From positions 32,970,141 through 33,034,140 of the forward strand of contig NC_087071.1 of assembly GCF_963678635.1 (NCBI RefSeq): a DNA stretch of 64,000 nucleotides, in the 5' to 3' direction. The position numbers and the translations under genes are program-made. Position 1 is the first letter of the stretch; each line of letters opens with the position of its first letter. Below are positions 51,121-63,363 of the stretch, piece after piece. The notes under the pieces were generated by a model. That model saw only the letters and a program-made list of their open reading frames with translations. It did no database searches and was not told the origin of the DNA. The stretch comes from Symsagittifera roscoffensis. Its lineage: Eukaryota; Xenacoelomorpha; Acoela; Convolutidae.

Positions 51121-51886
51121 GCCTATTGAAGATGTTAATAGCTCCAGAACAATTTTGGCAAGATGATCGGAAAAATTTCTTAATGTTTGTGCCTGGTTGT
51201 CCCGTAATCATTGTTTCTAACGTGTCATTCGTTCATTATATCAAATTGAGAAGATTTTTTGGGTTCCTAAAGTTTTCCTGCATTTTTATATCATTTTGGT
51301 TTTTCCCCTCGCTATTTCGTTTTCGATATCTTTCATGGCAATACTTATTAGGGAATGTTCGGCTTTGACAGTAGGATAGTAACATGCTGCTGAAAAACTA
51401 ATTTAAGATCAAATATAGATATTTTTCCTGCTTTTGCCGCTCCGTAGCATGGGCAGAAAACTTGTCAGGCTGATATTTAAAAACTGTCAGCTAAAATCAT
51501 CGAAATTTGATCTTTTTTTATTTTTCATTTTCAAAATTTTAATTGGGGAAAGGATTTCTAAAATCTGAAGCGCATCTACAAAACTATCATTTTTTTGTTC
51601 ACTTTTTGGGTTTTCGAACCAAACTGCATGTTCTCAGTTTACTGTGCGAGCCCATGCTACGATAATACAATCACGCATGAATTTGACAAAGAAAAACCTG
51701 GGCGCCAGGAGGAACACCGATTAGAAAAGCCGACCAACTCTTTCAGAAAAAGTAACAGTCAACTCTCTTAAACATACACCTCAGCTTGCCACCAAATTAT
51801 GCTTTGTGGACGAGGAAAGAAGTTGACAGCAGTGATTTTACCGCCGTGAGAAAACGTACGGTGATGTTCAGTGTTCAAGAGGTGGC
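51121..51886. other. Non-coding stretch between MITE and MULE
   Basis: T-rich; an 80-codon frame at 51,126 is hydrophobic and random-looking. Nothing else is recognised. Confidence 0.35.
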
Positions 51887-54333
51887 AGGACAATCTACCC
51901 CATTCCAATCTACCCTATACCATTCTATCTTATGCCACTATACCCTACATACCAATCTACCTTAAACCAATCTACCTATACTATTCTGCCCTATATACCA
52001 AATTACCCTTTGTTGATTTGCTGCATATTTAATGTAATTTTTGAAAGTGCTAATTAGAATCGGAAAGACAACATCACTTTTTATTTAATTCAGTGCAAAT
52101 TTTCGGACTAATTTTGAGTCTCTCACTTTAGAAAATTGTTCAAAAAAACTCAATCGCAATTTTAGCCTCAAAATCTGAAAATTGTCTCAATTAACAGATT
52201 TTACGTCCCAATATTCAATATCACGTACAAAATTGAAGCAAAAACTACCTCATTCAATCAGTTTTCCTCGGAATAACATTTACAAAAATCAGTCAAATTT
52301 CTGGGGTTCTATCGCAGCAGAAAAGGTGAACGCTTGTAATCGATGGCTACAAGTTTACCAAAAAGAAAGAAACACAGAATGGAAACATTCACGGGAAGTT
52401 CTCAAGAGGGTGTTCTCACAAATGAAAAACGACAGCAATAACCGAGATAACGATCTAATTTCCTGTAGAAATGAACTCATCTACGAAGTAATTCCTGGTC
52501 GATCAGATACAATGCTGCTCGTGCAGAAATTAATACAGTACACAAAAACTTAGCAAGTTCCCGTCAATAGCATCATTATAGCAAAATGCATTCAGTCTGT
52601 GTCTGAAGAAGAAGCCATTTAAATAGCTCTTCCTTGCTGGTCTGCGATTAATCGGGCTCTCAACTGACAGTGGGTAAATGAGAGAGCCACAGTTCTTTCA
52701 AGGGTCGTCAGACATTTCGTGATACTGAAGTATCACGAGGATTTTCGCGTCATCGATAGCGTCATTGAAGATCCAGAAAGAGTGCTGATTTTTGGTGATC
52801 CCGAAAATAATCAGAATTTGATTTTACATCAAGATGTCTTGCTGTATGATGGAACATTCAAAGTTTACCCTATTTAATTCTATCAACTTTAGACCATTGA
52901 AAGTCAGCTCGCTAGATTTGCAAAGCAAAAAAGAGCACAGTAAAAAAAACTACTGAAGGGTTTATCAGCCATCACCAAAAACTTCGAGCCTCATCGCATT
53001 CGCATCAATTGTGAAAGTGCAGCACAAAATGTTTTTGCTAGCCATTATACCGGAGCGTTGATTAAGGGCTGTTACTTTACGTTTTGTCTAGCGTTCAACC
53101 GGAAAAAAAATAATTGGGCCTAAAACGACTGTATGAAACTAAACACGACCTCAACTTATCGTTGCGACTAGTTCCAGCTATAAAATTTGTACCAGTTGAG
53201 AGAGTCACTGCAGCTTTCAATTTGGTTGTTGAGTAGATCGAAAAAAGTTAGACAAGTTTAATCCGACAACAACATCACTCAAAACTTGACGAGGTAGCCT
53301 CATACTTCCAACGCAACTACATCAAAGGCGAATCCATCAAAAGTATTTTTTGCTGCCCGTTTTTCCAGTAAACCTTTGGAATCATTCTGAAGAAGCAGCT
53401 GCAGGATTGATATTGAAAACAAATGCCGTAGAAGGAGGGCATCTTGGCGTTGCTGCTCTCTTTAAATGAAACCACCCATCAATTCACATCTTTCTGCAGC
53501 AAATCAATTTGGATGCTGCCAACCAAAATTTCAATATATTGAAATTGTTGGGTGAGGGCGGGGAAACATCAACCCCAGTCGCAAGAAGTACAGGGACTTC
53601 AATGAGAAAAAAAAATGAAAAAACATTTGAAAAAATTTTAACAAAGATTCAATTTCAACATATTTGATATCTCTCGCTCAATTAAATCTTTCCTAATTTT
53701 GTTTAGTTTTATCAAACTTTTCGAAAGTTTTTTTTGTAAGAATTCAAAAGAATTTTTAAGAAACATACCTTTTTTGAGGTTACTGTGGCTGACGAGGGCT
53801 GTTTTTTGGGAAGTGATGGAGGCCAATATCAAAAAAAAAACTTTACTTTCTCCCTCACCCCGCCCCCAGTACTCCTCCTTTCGTTATCAACAAAAAAATT
53901 TTTTGCATTTTCCAATTTTCTTTTAAAAGTTGGTGAGTTGTTGATCTTTCGATTTTAAAATGCATGCATTATCCGCTAAACTATGTCGACTTGGTGTGAT
54001 ATGACTTTTGTAAAAAATAACCGCAATGCATTTCTATCGCAAAACTGGTTAAAAATTCTGTTCGCTCAAGCTTTGAGCGCATTTTCATTTTCAATAAGCA
54101 AATTGTACTTTGCTTTGTTATTTTGTTGATGTGCGGCAATTATTTTTTGATCACTTTTAATAGTGTTTTGGTTTGTTCGGAAAAGTTCTGTTTCTGAACC
54201 TTCAAAAAAATGGGGTAGAATTGCTTTAGTGTAGAATGGTATAAGGAGACTGGTATAGGGTAGTTTAGAAGATAGGATAGAATAGTATAGGGTAGATTAA
54301 CACAGGGTAGATCGGAATAGAGTAGAATGTCAT
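51887..54333 (+). mobile_element. Degenerate MULE-type DNA transposon
   Basis: Inverted ends of about 130 bp, 51,887-52,020 and 54,203-54,333, are built from iterations of ATCTACCCTATA/TATAGGGTAGA. Their tips align as GACAATCTACCCCATTCC with GACATTCTACTCTATTCC. Long, repetitive TIRs are typical of Mutator-like elements, and the decayed transposase lies between them. A 9-10 bp target duplication is not evident. Confidence 0.7.
52182..53560 (+). pseudogene. MULE transposase remnant
   Basis: Reading across several frames shows the MULE hallmarks in order: DVLLYDGTFKVYP (52,830-52,873, first catalytic Asp), then after a deletion FEPHRIRINCESAAQNVFA and LIKGCYFTFCLAFNRK (52,980-53,105), then NHSEEAAAGLILKTNAVEGG and NHPSIHIFLQ near 53,383-53,500. 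Stops and frameshifts interrupt it (for example at 53,234 and 53,467), and part of the DDE domain is missing. The 123-codon ORF at 52,182-52,553 could be the N-terminal part. It cannot encode an active transposase. Confidence 0.75.
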
Positions 54334-56717
54334 GGAGCCATTCGAACTCATTCGTGTAAAGCGGTTGGTGCATGTTCAAGTGGATCACGAAAAACATTTT
54401 CTCAGGCAGTGATGGAAAACTGTAATTGTTCATGGTCTATCATAGGGTCATAATGTTATGATTTTTCTATTTGCTCATATAAAAACACTTGAAAGTAGAA
54501 TTCCTATGCTTCAGATTTTAAGAAAATATCCGGCAGACGTTTCATACTGCTGAAATTATTGGATCTATCTCATTTAGATATGTACAACTGGAAAACTTCC
54601 TCGTGTAAATTTTCAGGTACCAGTGTTTCCTGGTCGTAGTTGCCTGGTCGTACTAGAATTTTTTGTCGATTTTGCCAACAAACATAGTTAACCCTAACAT
54701 GAAGTTGAACTATTCATAAAACTACAAAGAAAAGGTTCAATCAACTTTTTATCCTGCTTTTTCCCCTCCGTTTAACTTGAAAATTGCACTGTAGTATACA
54801 TCACAAAAAGTTTGAGACATCCGATTGCTTTTAACAGCTCGTGCAATTTCGTCTAGGGTGTATTTTTTAACTTAAAAAACATCGGATAAGAATCCGGCTC
54901 GTCAATAAACACGAAGTAATTTGCTTTATTACATTAAGATGGTTTGAAAAACCTAAATTACAGAAACTGAGTAACTAAATTTGTTTCGGAAAAGCCATAC
55001 ATCAGTTTTCTATGGTCTTCTGGAGACTGAGTTTGACACTGTTAAGTTTAAATCGTCGCTTGAGGCAATGTTTAAATGCTTCGCTCCTAAAAGTAAAATA
55101 ATTAAAATCAGCATTCCAACCAGATTATACTTCATACTGTTTTCATGCTGTGATTGGGTTCATTGGTTGTTTTTAGTAATATACATTAAAAAATGTTTGA
55201 TTAATAACACTTTAATTTAATACACTACTTAGAATCGAGCAAGAAATTATACATAGCTCAGAGTCTATCAAAAAAATTCATTAATCAGTTCTTTATTACC
55301 TTGAATATAAGTCTCCGAAAACAAGTGGTTGAAGAATGACTAGTTTGTTGTAGAAAACTCAGGAAATTTGAGCTATAGGAGGACATGCAGTTAAATTTTC
55401 GACTTATCCCAGTCGAAAATGAAATTTTTGAATGCTCATTGCAATCAGGGACAAGTTTTTGTCATTTCAGTCTCCGTGTCGTGTTCTTAGTAACTGATGT
55501 TCTAACTGATACTATTGCTTTTGAACTTTGAAAAACATTCATTTCTCAACAGTTCACTTTATCCTTTCAGTAGTTCAAAAACATTTAGTTTCTTCACTGC
55601 ATGTAAACCTGTTCGGCTTTTAACTTGTTGAATGAACTGAACTGGTTTGTTCAAATAGTAAGTTTTTTTGAAACGATTTATTGCATTTTCAAATAATTGA
55701 TTTGTTTTTTATCTGTACTTGCATAAACACGTACGCTCTATTTCTTGATTGCTTTAATATATAATGTTTCGTACACTTTTTTATTGATTTTCTTTTTCAA
55801 ACAGTTCCAAAAATGACAAAGGATCCCGTAAAGTCTGTTTAATTCAGTTTGATTTTGATACTACATGTTTTTTTCCTTATTTTTCTTCCAAACAGTTGAC
55901 CAGGTATCTAAAATATTTTACTTGCTAAAATTTTTATTTTGTTTTGTATGTGTTTGATCCTTTACTGATTTTGTTTTTTGAGACGATTTTTTGTTTTGTT
56001 TTGTTTGGCCTCCAATAAATTTCTAGTAGTTAATTGATGGCACCCTTCAGAACTTTTTGATGATTTTTGGTGATTTTGTTCTCTTCTACACGCTGTACTG
56101 CAGTATAATCAGTGTACAATAACAATGATGAAGACTGTTTATAAATTAAAAATCCGTTCTGTACGCCAAATTTGTTTAAGTGGGTGCTCAAAATGTTTTG
56201 ATTCTCAAATTTTTAGTTCTGTTTGATAATTATGGCTTTAAAAATTCATACGCTAGTCTTTTTAGTTCATCAGTGTACATAAACTTTCACAATTAACACA
56301 CACTTTCTCATAACAGATATAAATCAAGCAAATCTAAAATATACATTGTGTTTTAATCGACTGAGATTCAAATCAAACACATTGACAATTTTTTCACTTG
56401 AAACGTTAAGGGAGTGTTTAAATTTAAAAAACTATCGCATCAATTGTTCCACTTTTGCTTAGCAACACATACTGCGCCTACATGTGTAATTACTTGAAGA
56501 ATTTGATCGCTCTTTATATATAGATCTGCTTCAATATAGATTTTTTCAATGCCTGCTTCAATGATATCGGTTTTTAGTTTGTCATTTTTAACTTGTTTTT
56601 GAACAATATTCATTTTTTGTATTTTCAGGCCATCTAGAAAAAAAAACATAAATTTCCAATATTTTTCTGATTTAGCTTTAACAGGACTGGCTTGATTGGT
56701 TATTGTTTTTAACAGGA
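54334..56717. other. AT-rich non-coding stretch
   Basis: No clear gene. A minus-strand 69-codon frame (56,649-56,440) has a coding-like composition (for example KTDIIEAGIEKIYIEADLYI) and may be a transposon ORF remnant, but I recognise no family. Confidence 0.35.
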
Positions 56718-59022
56718 CTGGTTATTGTTTTTCAAAAACTGTTGCTGACTTTTTAGCGAACCTACTCTATTCAATTTTGCTTTTATCTACAAAAATTTGG
56801 CCTCGCAAATAAATATAGGTACCAAAAAGATAAACTGTAACATTTTAAATAATCTTTGTGCTTCGATGTGATATCAATTTTCTGTGTTTTTTTAAATGAG
56901 TGCTGAAAAACAGGTGAAATATACACTTGCATGTTCATCGTCTAATCAAAAACCTGATCTGTTTCTTTAATAGCATCTCTTTCAATTTGTTTTTGCTGAT
57001 TTTGTGGCTTTTTACAAAACTTACTTGAAATTTTAATTTTTTGAGATTTTATACTATATTCTGGCACACTATATGTCTAAGAAAAAATTTTCGAACACAT
57101 TTTTTTGTGATTCGTTATCCAATGCTTTTTTGCCTTTCTGTTGCTTAAAATTTTTTCCTGGAAATAACTTTATAAAATAAGTTTGCAGTACATAGGTTTT
57201 CATAAAAGCTTTACTTATTTTGGTAACTTGAGTTTCGTTGTCGAACGATTGCAAACAATTGTGGATGCATTCATTAATCATCACCTTGAATTTCACGTTT
57301 AACATCTTATACCATGCTATTGTTCGGTGGTATAGACTCTCATGCTCTTTTCCTAAATCCCTTGTATCGTATAGAACACTTTAGTAATCTAAAATTGACG
57401 ATAACCGGACTTTGGCTCCCCTTGTTCGGTTTGAGAAAGTACATCAATGCAAGACTTGGTTTTGAGCATTTCTCTTATAGCCTTCATTGTTTTCCTCAGT
57501 TCTAGGCCATTACCCAGCAAACAATTTTTAGCACTACAATTTTTGTAATTTTGCTCAAAAAATTGACGTTTGAATCACCTGGGATTTGTATAGGGCAGAG
57601 CGCAAAAATGAACCAACGGTCCGAAAAAACTTCGCTTTTTACATGTATTTCGTTTCCAGATTTCACTTTGACGAGTTTTTGATCTATGTTTTGTATTATA
57701 TAAATACCAATCTTTTGTCCTCATTCTGTTCAGCTTCAGCTGCTTTTCTCGTTGCAATTTTACCCAGACATTTTGAAAAAAAGGCAGTGTAAGTCAAACT
57801 TTCTACAACCAAGTAGCATTAGGTTACAGCTTTAGCAATAGGTTACCTTATCAATCTTTAAGGAAAGTAAGTCTACGTTTTTAATGATATACGGATGATA
57901 TTTTTTCTAACAACATGGACTGCATTTAAATGAATTCCCGCGATGTCTAATTTTGTTAATCTGCTTGTTCTCTAGCTTACTTTAAAAGCCTTGTTTATAT
58001 TGAGTCTACATTTGACAAAATTAAAATTGAATGTTAAAATAAATGCGAAACCAAAAAAAATACATAAAAAATAACGCAAATTATACTTATGGTTTAACAC
58101 AGGCTCATATCTCTAAACGTGGAGAAGAACAAACTAAATTGGAAAAGAAAAAAATTGCCGGAAAAAAAATCTGTTATTCAAACATCAGGTCGCTAATTCA
58201 CAACCCTGTTTGAAAACAGTTTAGGAAACTGCACGGTCGGCTTTTTGTATTCAAATAAAAAAGATAAGAAAGACGAAATAAGAAAAAAGATATCACTTCA
58301 ATGACCAGACATTTGTCTGAGAAACCACATTCATGTAGAAAGCGCACGAGAAATCAGGAAAAAACTTCTAAAAATTTCTCTTAACAAAAACACTAATAAA
58401 TCTTCTACACTGGTGTTATTTGAGAAGTTGGAATAAATTTAGTTTATTTTTGTTTCAATAGAAAAATCGTGTTTAATTTATATTTTGTTGAGTGAGCTCC
58501 AATGGCTGAGGTGATTTGAGTTCTTTTAAGGCCACTAAACAAGTTTTTGAACGAGACCAAAAGATAAAAATGCCCAAGAATTCAGTTAATTAGTTTTTGT
58601 CATTTTCTTTTTTTTTAGTGTTTACCATAAGGTTTCATGCTCTCGGGTGATTCTTTTCTGCATCGGGAAATGCCTTCTACTTTATTTGTTTTACGAAGCT
58701 TTTGCTTAACCGCATTCTTTTCAATTCAAGTCTTTTTCAACATACTTTTGTTATTGTTTTTAACAGTGGAACAAACTTCTAAAAATAACTTCTCTTTTGA
58801 AACTTTCCCCTCTTCTTTTTTGTTTTACGATTTACGACACTTTCGAATAACTGCGTTTTTTCCAATTCGTTGTTTCTCATCCTTTTTGTTGACTTAACAA
58901 TTTAACAAGTTTGTAGCAATTTCTCTTTATTTGACCGAAGCAGAAACTTCACAATTGTTTGTAACAATAGCCAACCCCATTTAATTTGGCTTGGCTGTAA
59001 TGTTTTTGTTCCGACTTGAGTA
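56718..59022. repeat. 2.3-kb tandem duplication, unit 1
   Basis: Begins TTTTTCAAAAACTGTTGCTG and ends at GGCTTGGCTGTAATG...GTTCCGACTT. It matches 59,048-61,700 in order throughout, with substitutions and small gaps. On the minus strand it keeps an open frame (about 57,377-57,069) conserved in unit 2. Confidence 0.75.
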
Positions 59023-59047
59023 TTTAGCTTTTTACTGGCTTGATTAT

Positions 59048-61700
59048 TTAGTTTATTATTTTTCAAAAACTGTTGCTGAGTTTTTAGCATACCTCCTGTA
59101 TTTAATTTTGCTTTGATCTACAAAAATTTGGCCTCGCAAGGAAATATAGGTACCAAAAAAATAAACTGTAACGATTTTTAATAATCTTTGTGCTACGATG
59201 TGATATCAATTGTCTTAGCTTTTTTTCAAGGACTGCTACAAAGCAGATAAAATATACACTTGAATGTTCATCATCTACTCGAAAACCTGATCTGTTTTTT
59301 TAATAGCATCTCTTTTCTTTTGTTTTTGCTGATTTTGAGGCTTTTTGCAAAACATACTTGAATTTTTACTTTTTTTTGAGATTTTATACTATATTCAGAC
59401 ACACTATATAACTAACAAAAATTTCCAACATATTTTTTTATGGTGATTTGTTATACAAGGCTTTTTTGCCTTTCTATTGTTGTTGTTTAAAACTTTTTCC
59501 TGGAAACAACTTTATAAAATAAGCTTGCAGTACATTGCTTTTCACAAAAACTTCAGATAATTTGGTAACTTGAACTTCGTTGTCGAACGATTTCAAACAA
59601 TTGTGGATGGATTCATTAATCATCACCTTGAATTTCACGCTTAACATCTTATAACATGCTATTGTTCGATGGTATAGACTCTCGTGCTCTTTTCCAAAAT
59701 CCCTTGTATCGTATAGAACACTCAAGTAATCTAAAACAGACTTTATACGGACTTTGGCTCTCCCTGTTTGGTTTGAGAAAATACATCAGTGCAAGACTTG
59801 GTTTTGAGCGTTTCTCTTCAAGCCTTCATTATTTTCCTCAGCTCTAAGCTATTACCCAGTAAACAATTTTTATCTCTACAATTTTTGAAATTTTGCTCAA
59901 AAAATTGACGTTTGAACCGCCTGGGGTTTGTATACGGCAGAGCACAAAAATGAACCAACGGTCCGGAAAATTTCGATTTTATACATGTATTCTGTTTCCA
60001 GATTTCTCTTTGACAACTTTTTGATCTATGTTTTGTATTATATAAATACTAAATTTTTGTCCTCATTCTGTTTAGCTTCAGCTGCTTTTCTCGATGCAAT
60101 TTTACCCAGACATTTTGAAAAAAAGGCAGTGCAAGCCAAACTTCCTACCACCAGGTAGCATTAGGTTACAGCTTTAGCAATAGGTTACCTTATCAATCTT
60201 TAGTGAAAAAAAGTCTACGTTTTTAATGATATACGGGAGATATTTTTTCTAACAACATGGACTGTATTTAAATGAAATCCCGCGATGTCTGCTTTTGTTA
60301 ATCTGTTTGTTCTCTAGCTTACTTTAAAAGCCTTGCTTATTTTGAGTCTACATTTGAAAAAATTAAAACTGAATGTTAAAGTAAACGCAAAACCGAAAAA
60401 ATACAAAAAAAACAAACGCAAATTATACTTGTGGTTTAACACAGGCTCATATCTCTGAACGTGGAGAAGAACGAACTAAATTGGAAAAAAAAATCCCGGA
60501 AAACAAATCCGTTATTCAAACATCAGGTCGCTAATTCACAACCCTGTTTGAAAACAGTTTAAGAAACTGCACGGTCGGTTTTTTGTATTCAAATAAAAAA
60601 GACGTCATAAGAAAGACGAAATAAGAAAAAAGATATCACTTCAATGACCAGACATTCATGTAAAAAGCGCGCGAGAAATCAGGAAAAATTTTCTAAAAAA
60701 TTTCTCTTAACAAAAAGCCCAAGCATTTAGTTAATTAGTTTTTGTCATTTTCTTGTTTTTTTTCTAAAAATTTCTCTTAACAAAAACACTAAAAAATCTT
60801 CTACACTGGTGTTATTTGAGAAGTTGGAATAAATTTAGTTTATTTTTGTTTCAATAGCAAAATCGTGTTTAATTTATATTTTTGTTGAGTGAGCTCCAAC
60901 GGCTGAGGTGATTTGAGTTCTTTTAAGGCCACTAAACAAGTTTTTGAACGAGACCAAAAGATAAAAATGCCCAAGCGTTCAGTTAATTAGTTTTTGTCAT
61001 TTTCTTGTTTTTTTTCTAAAAATTTCTCTTAACAAAAACACTAAAAAATCTTCTACACTGGTGTTATTTGAGAAGTTGGAATAAATTTAGTTTATTTTTG
61101 TTTCAATAGCAAAATCGTGTTTAATTTATATTTTTGTTGAGTGAGCTCCAACGGCTGAGGTGATTTGAGTTCTTTTAAGGCCACTAAACAAGTTTTTGAA
61201 CGAGACCAAAAGATAAAAATGCCCAAGCGTTCAGTTAATTAGTTTTTGTCACTTTCTTGTTTTTTTTCTAAAAATTTCTCTTAACAAAAACACTAAAAAA
61301 TCTTTAGTGTTTACCATAATGTTTCATGCTCTCGGGTGATTCTTTTTTGCATCGGAAAATCCCTTCTACTTTATTTGTTTTACGAAGGTTTTGCTTAACC
61401 GCATTCTTTTCAATTCAAGTCTTTTTCAACATATTTTTGTTATCGACTTTAACAGTGCAACAAACTTGTAAAATTACCTTCCCTTTTGAAATTTTCCCTC
61501 TACTTTTTTGTTTTACGATACTTTCGAATAACTGCGTTCTTTTTCAATACGTTGTTTTTCATCTTTTTTGTTGACTCAACAATTAACACAATTTGTAGCA
61601 ATTTCTCCTCATTTGACCGAAGCAGAAATTTCACAATTGTTTGTAACAATGGGCAATCCCATTTAGTTTGGCTTGGCTGTAAGGTTTTTGTTCCGACTTT
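59048..61700. repeat. Tandem duplication, unit 2, internally expanded
   Basis: Second copy of the unit above, about 350 bp longer because a 252-bp block is repeated inside it (60,764-61,266). Its minus-strand frame (59,725-59,474) reads YDTRDFGKEHESLYHRTIA and FIKLFPGKSFKQQ, closely matching unit 1. Confidence 0.75.
60764..61266. repeat. 252-bp tandem repeat, two full copies
   Basis: TCTACACTGGTGTTATTTGA recurs exactly 252 bp apart (60,800 and 61,052). Partial copies flank both ends. The two units are nearly identical. Confidence 0.85.
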
Positions 61701-62206
61701 CGGTACGAAAGTAATGGAATGTTTGTGCTCGCGGTGGGTTTTTTTCTTCAGACAAATTTCGACTTTTTAAATAGCCATTTTTGACGGAACTACTTTATAT
61801 CATTCAAAAGGTATTGTTGTCTTGAGCTCAAACTTGAAAAATTTTTTTAACTGTAATCATTTTTCGTAAAGTTACGGGGGTTTAAAGGTTGCCATTTCGG
61901 CCAATTTGTGACAAATAACGCGCGACAAATTTCGCGCTATTAACGCGTAAGCGGAGAGTTACCGTCTTAGAAATTGTTCCAAATTGATTGAAAGCAGCTT
62001 ATTTGCCATAATTGATTTGTTACAAGGAGCGAAATCCATCCTTTTGTTTTATATATGGCGTGTGAGGGAATGATTTTCATAAAAAATTTCAAATTTTAGG
62101 AATACATTTTTTTCATTTTGTTTTATTTCATTTAATTTTTCCATGTTATTACTGCTCGATAGACCTTAAGAGGCGGAACACTCAGGGCCTCGCCCTGATA
62201 CGAGCA
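61690..62206. repeat. Inverted partner of 49,228-49,743
   Basis: Reverse-complement match of about 516 bp, from GTTCCGACTTTCGGTACGAA at the inner end to CCTGATACGAGC at the outer end. Confidence 0.65.
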
Positions 62207-62651
62207 TTTTTGTTTCGTATTTGCGCAGCCGTTCAAAAAACAATTGAGATTCTTTACTTGCTGGGCGTACAAACTGTTGCGCCCAGTCTGCAAGCATTCA
62301 AAGGAAGATTTAGTTTAATGAGCAAACTCTCACTATTTTAGCGCTCTTGAGCTCTCAACTTTTTGTGGTTATCAAATTGATTTTCTCCCAAGTGGTTCAT
62401 CCTATTTTTTCTTGATTTACTTTCAATTTGAAGTTTAAAAACATCTTTCATTAACTTGCTTTCTTCATGGTTGTCAACTTTGTTTTCTGATAATGTGCTG
62501 TTCACATCAACAATTGCATTCACATCAACAACAGCATTCACATCATTAATTGAAAAAAGATAAATTTAGAGAAGCAGGAAGTTCTTTAGTGAAACTATAC
62601 TATTCATCTTGGATAGACTAATTGCTTAACTAGATCAAACTTAATGATATA
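62207..62651. other. Non-coding stretch
   Basis: Contains a short minus-strand 67-codon frame with an ACATCAACA/GTTGATGTG microrepeat (about 62,504-62,541). No credible gene. Confidence 0.35.
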
Positions 62652-63363
62652 CAGTGCCGATTTAAATTAACCAGATAAAACGCGTTGAACTTGAAATTTA
62701 AAACGCGTTGTTCTCAAATTGGAGTTCTTTCTTTAGGGTTGAGTTTAGAGGAAAACGTATGAAGACAAAACTTGCTTAAAATTTTAGCAGAATTAGTATG
62801 GTGTAATTTGTTTTGCGAAATTCGGGACCAACATTTTACCCGAAAATTTGCTCATTTTGGTTTTCTTTAGTTCATCAAAAGTGGTATTTTTCAAAACTGT
62901 TGTCGCTGTCGTGTTAGTGGTAAGGCATGGGATGCTAACATGTTTTTCAAAAATTTTGATAATTTTATTATTATCACACAGTAAGTCTCATTATATTTTT
63001 CTTTGAAATAAAGGAGTTTGAGCAGAAAAAAACATGCAAAAGGCCGTCAAATAGTATTGCAAAAGTCCGTCAAAAAATAATTATATAGCAAAAACTACTG
63101 AATCATAAATAAAATATTAACCAAAATTTTGTTGTTGAAATCCATTTGTTCATGTTAATTTGTTTACAAGGGATTTTTGATTAACTAAGAAAAGCCAAAA
63201 TGACCCATATTGGGGTAAAAGTTTGGGCCCGAATTTCGCAAAGCAAATTAGACCATATTAATTCTTCTAAAGTTTTAAGCAAGTATTGTCTTCATAAGTT
63301 TTCGCCTAAACTCAACCCAATTTGAGAAAAATGCGTTTTGTCGGTTAAGTTAAATCAGCACTG
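62652..63363. mobile_element. Tc1/mariner-like foldback MITE (712 bp)
   Basis: The tips CAGTGCCGATTTAAATTAAC and, inverted, CAGTGCTGATTTAACTTAAC are flanked by TA on both sides (62,650-62,651 and 63,364-63,365). The inverted arms are about 200 bp long. A related copy is at 32,357. No transposase is encoded. Confidence 0.7.

Noticed and set aside
53956-54000. tRNA-like sequence on the minus strand within the MULE
   Set aside because: Only an A-box-like motif is present; there is no convincing B-box or stems.
49228-62206. Polinton/Maverick-type giant transposon
   Set aside because: Inverted ends and length would fit, but no DNA polymerase B, integrase, capsid or packaging ATPase frame is visible between them.
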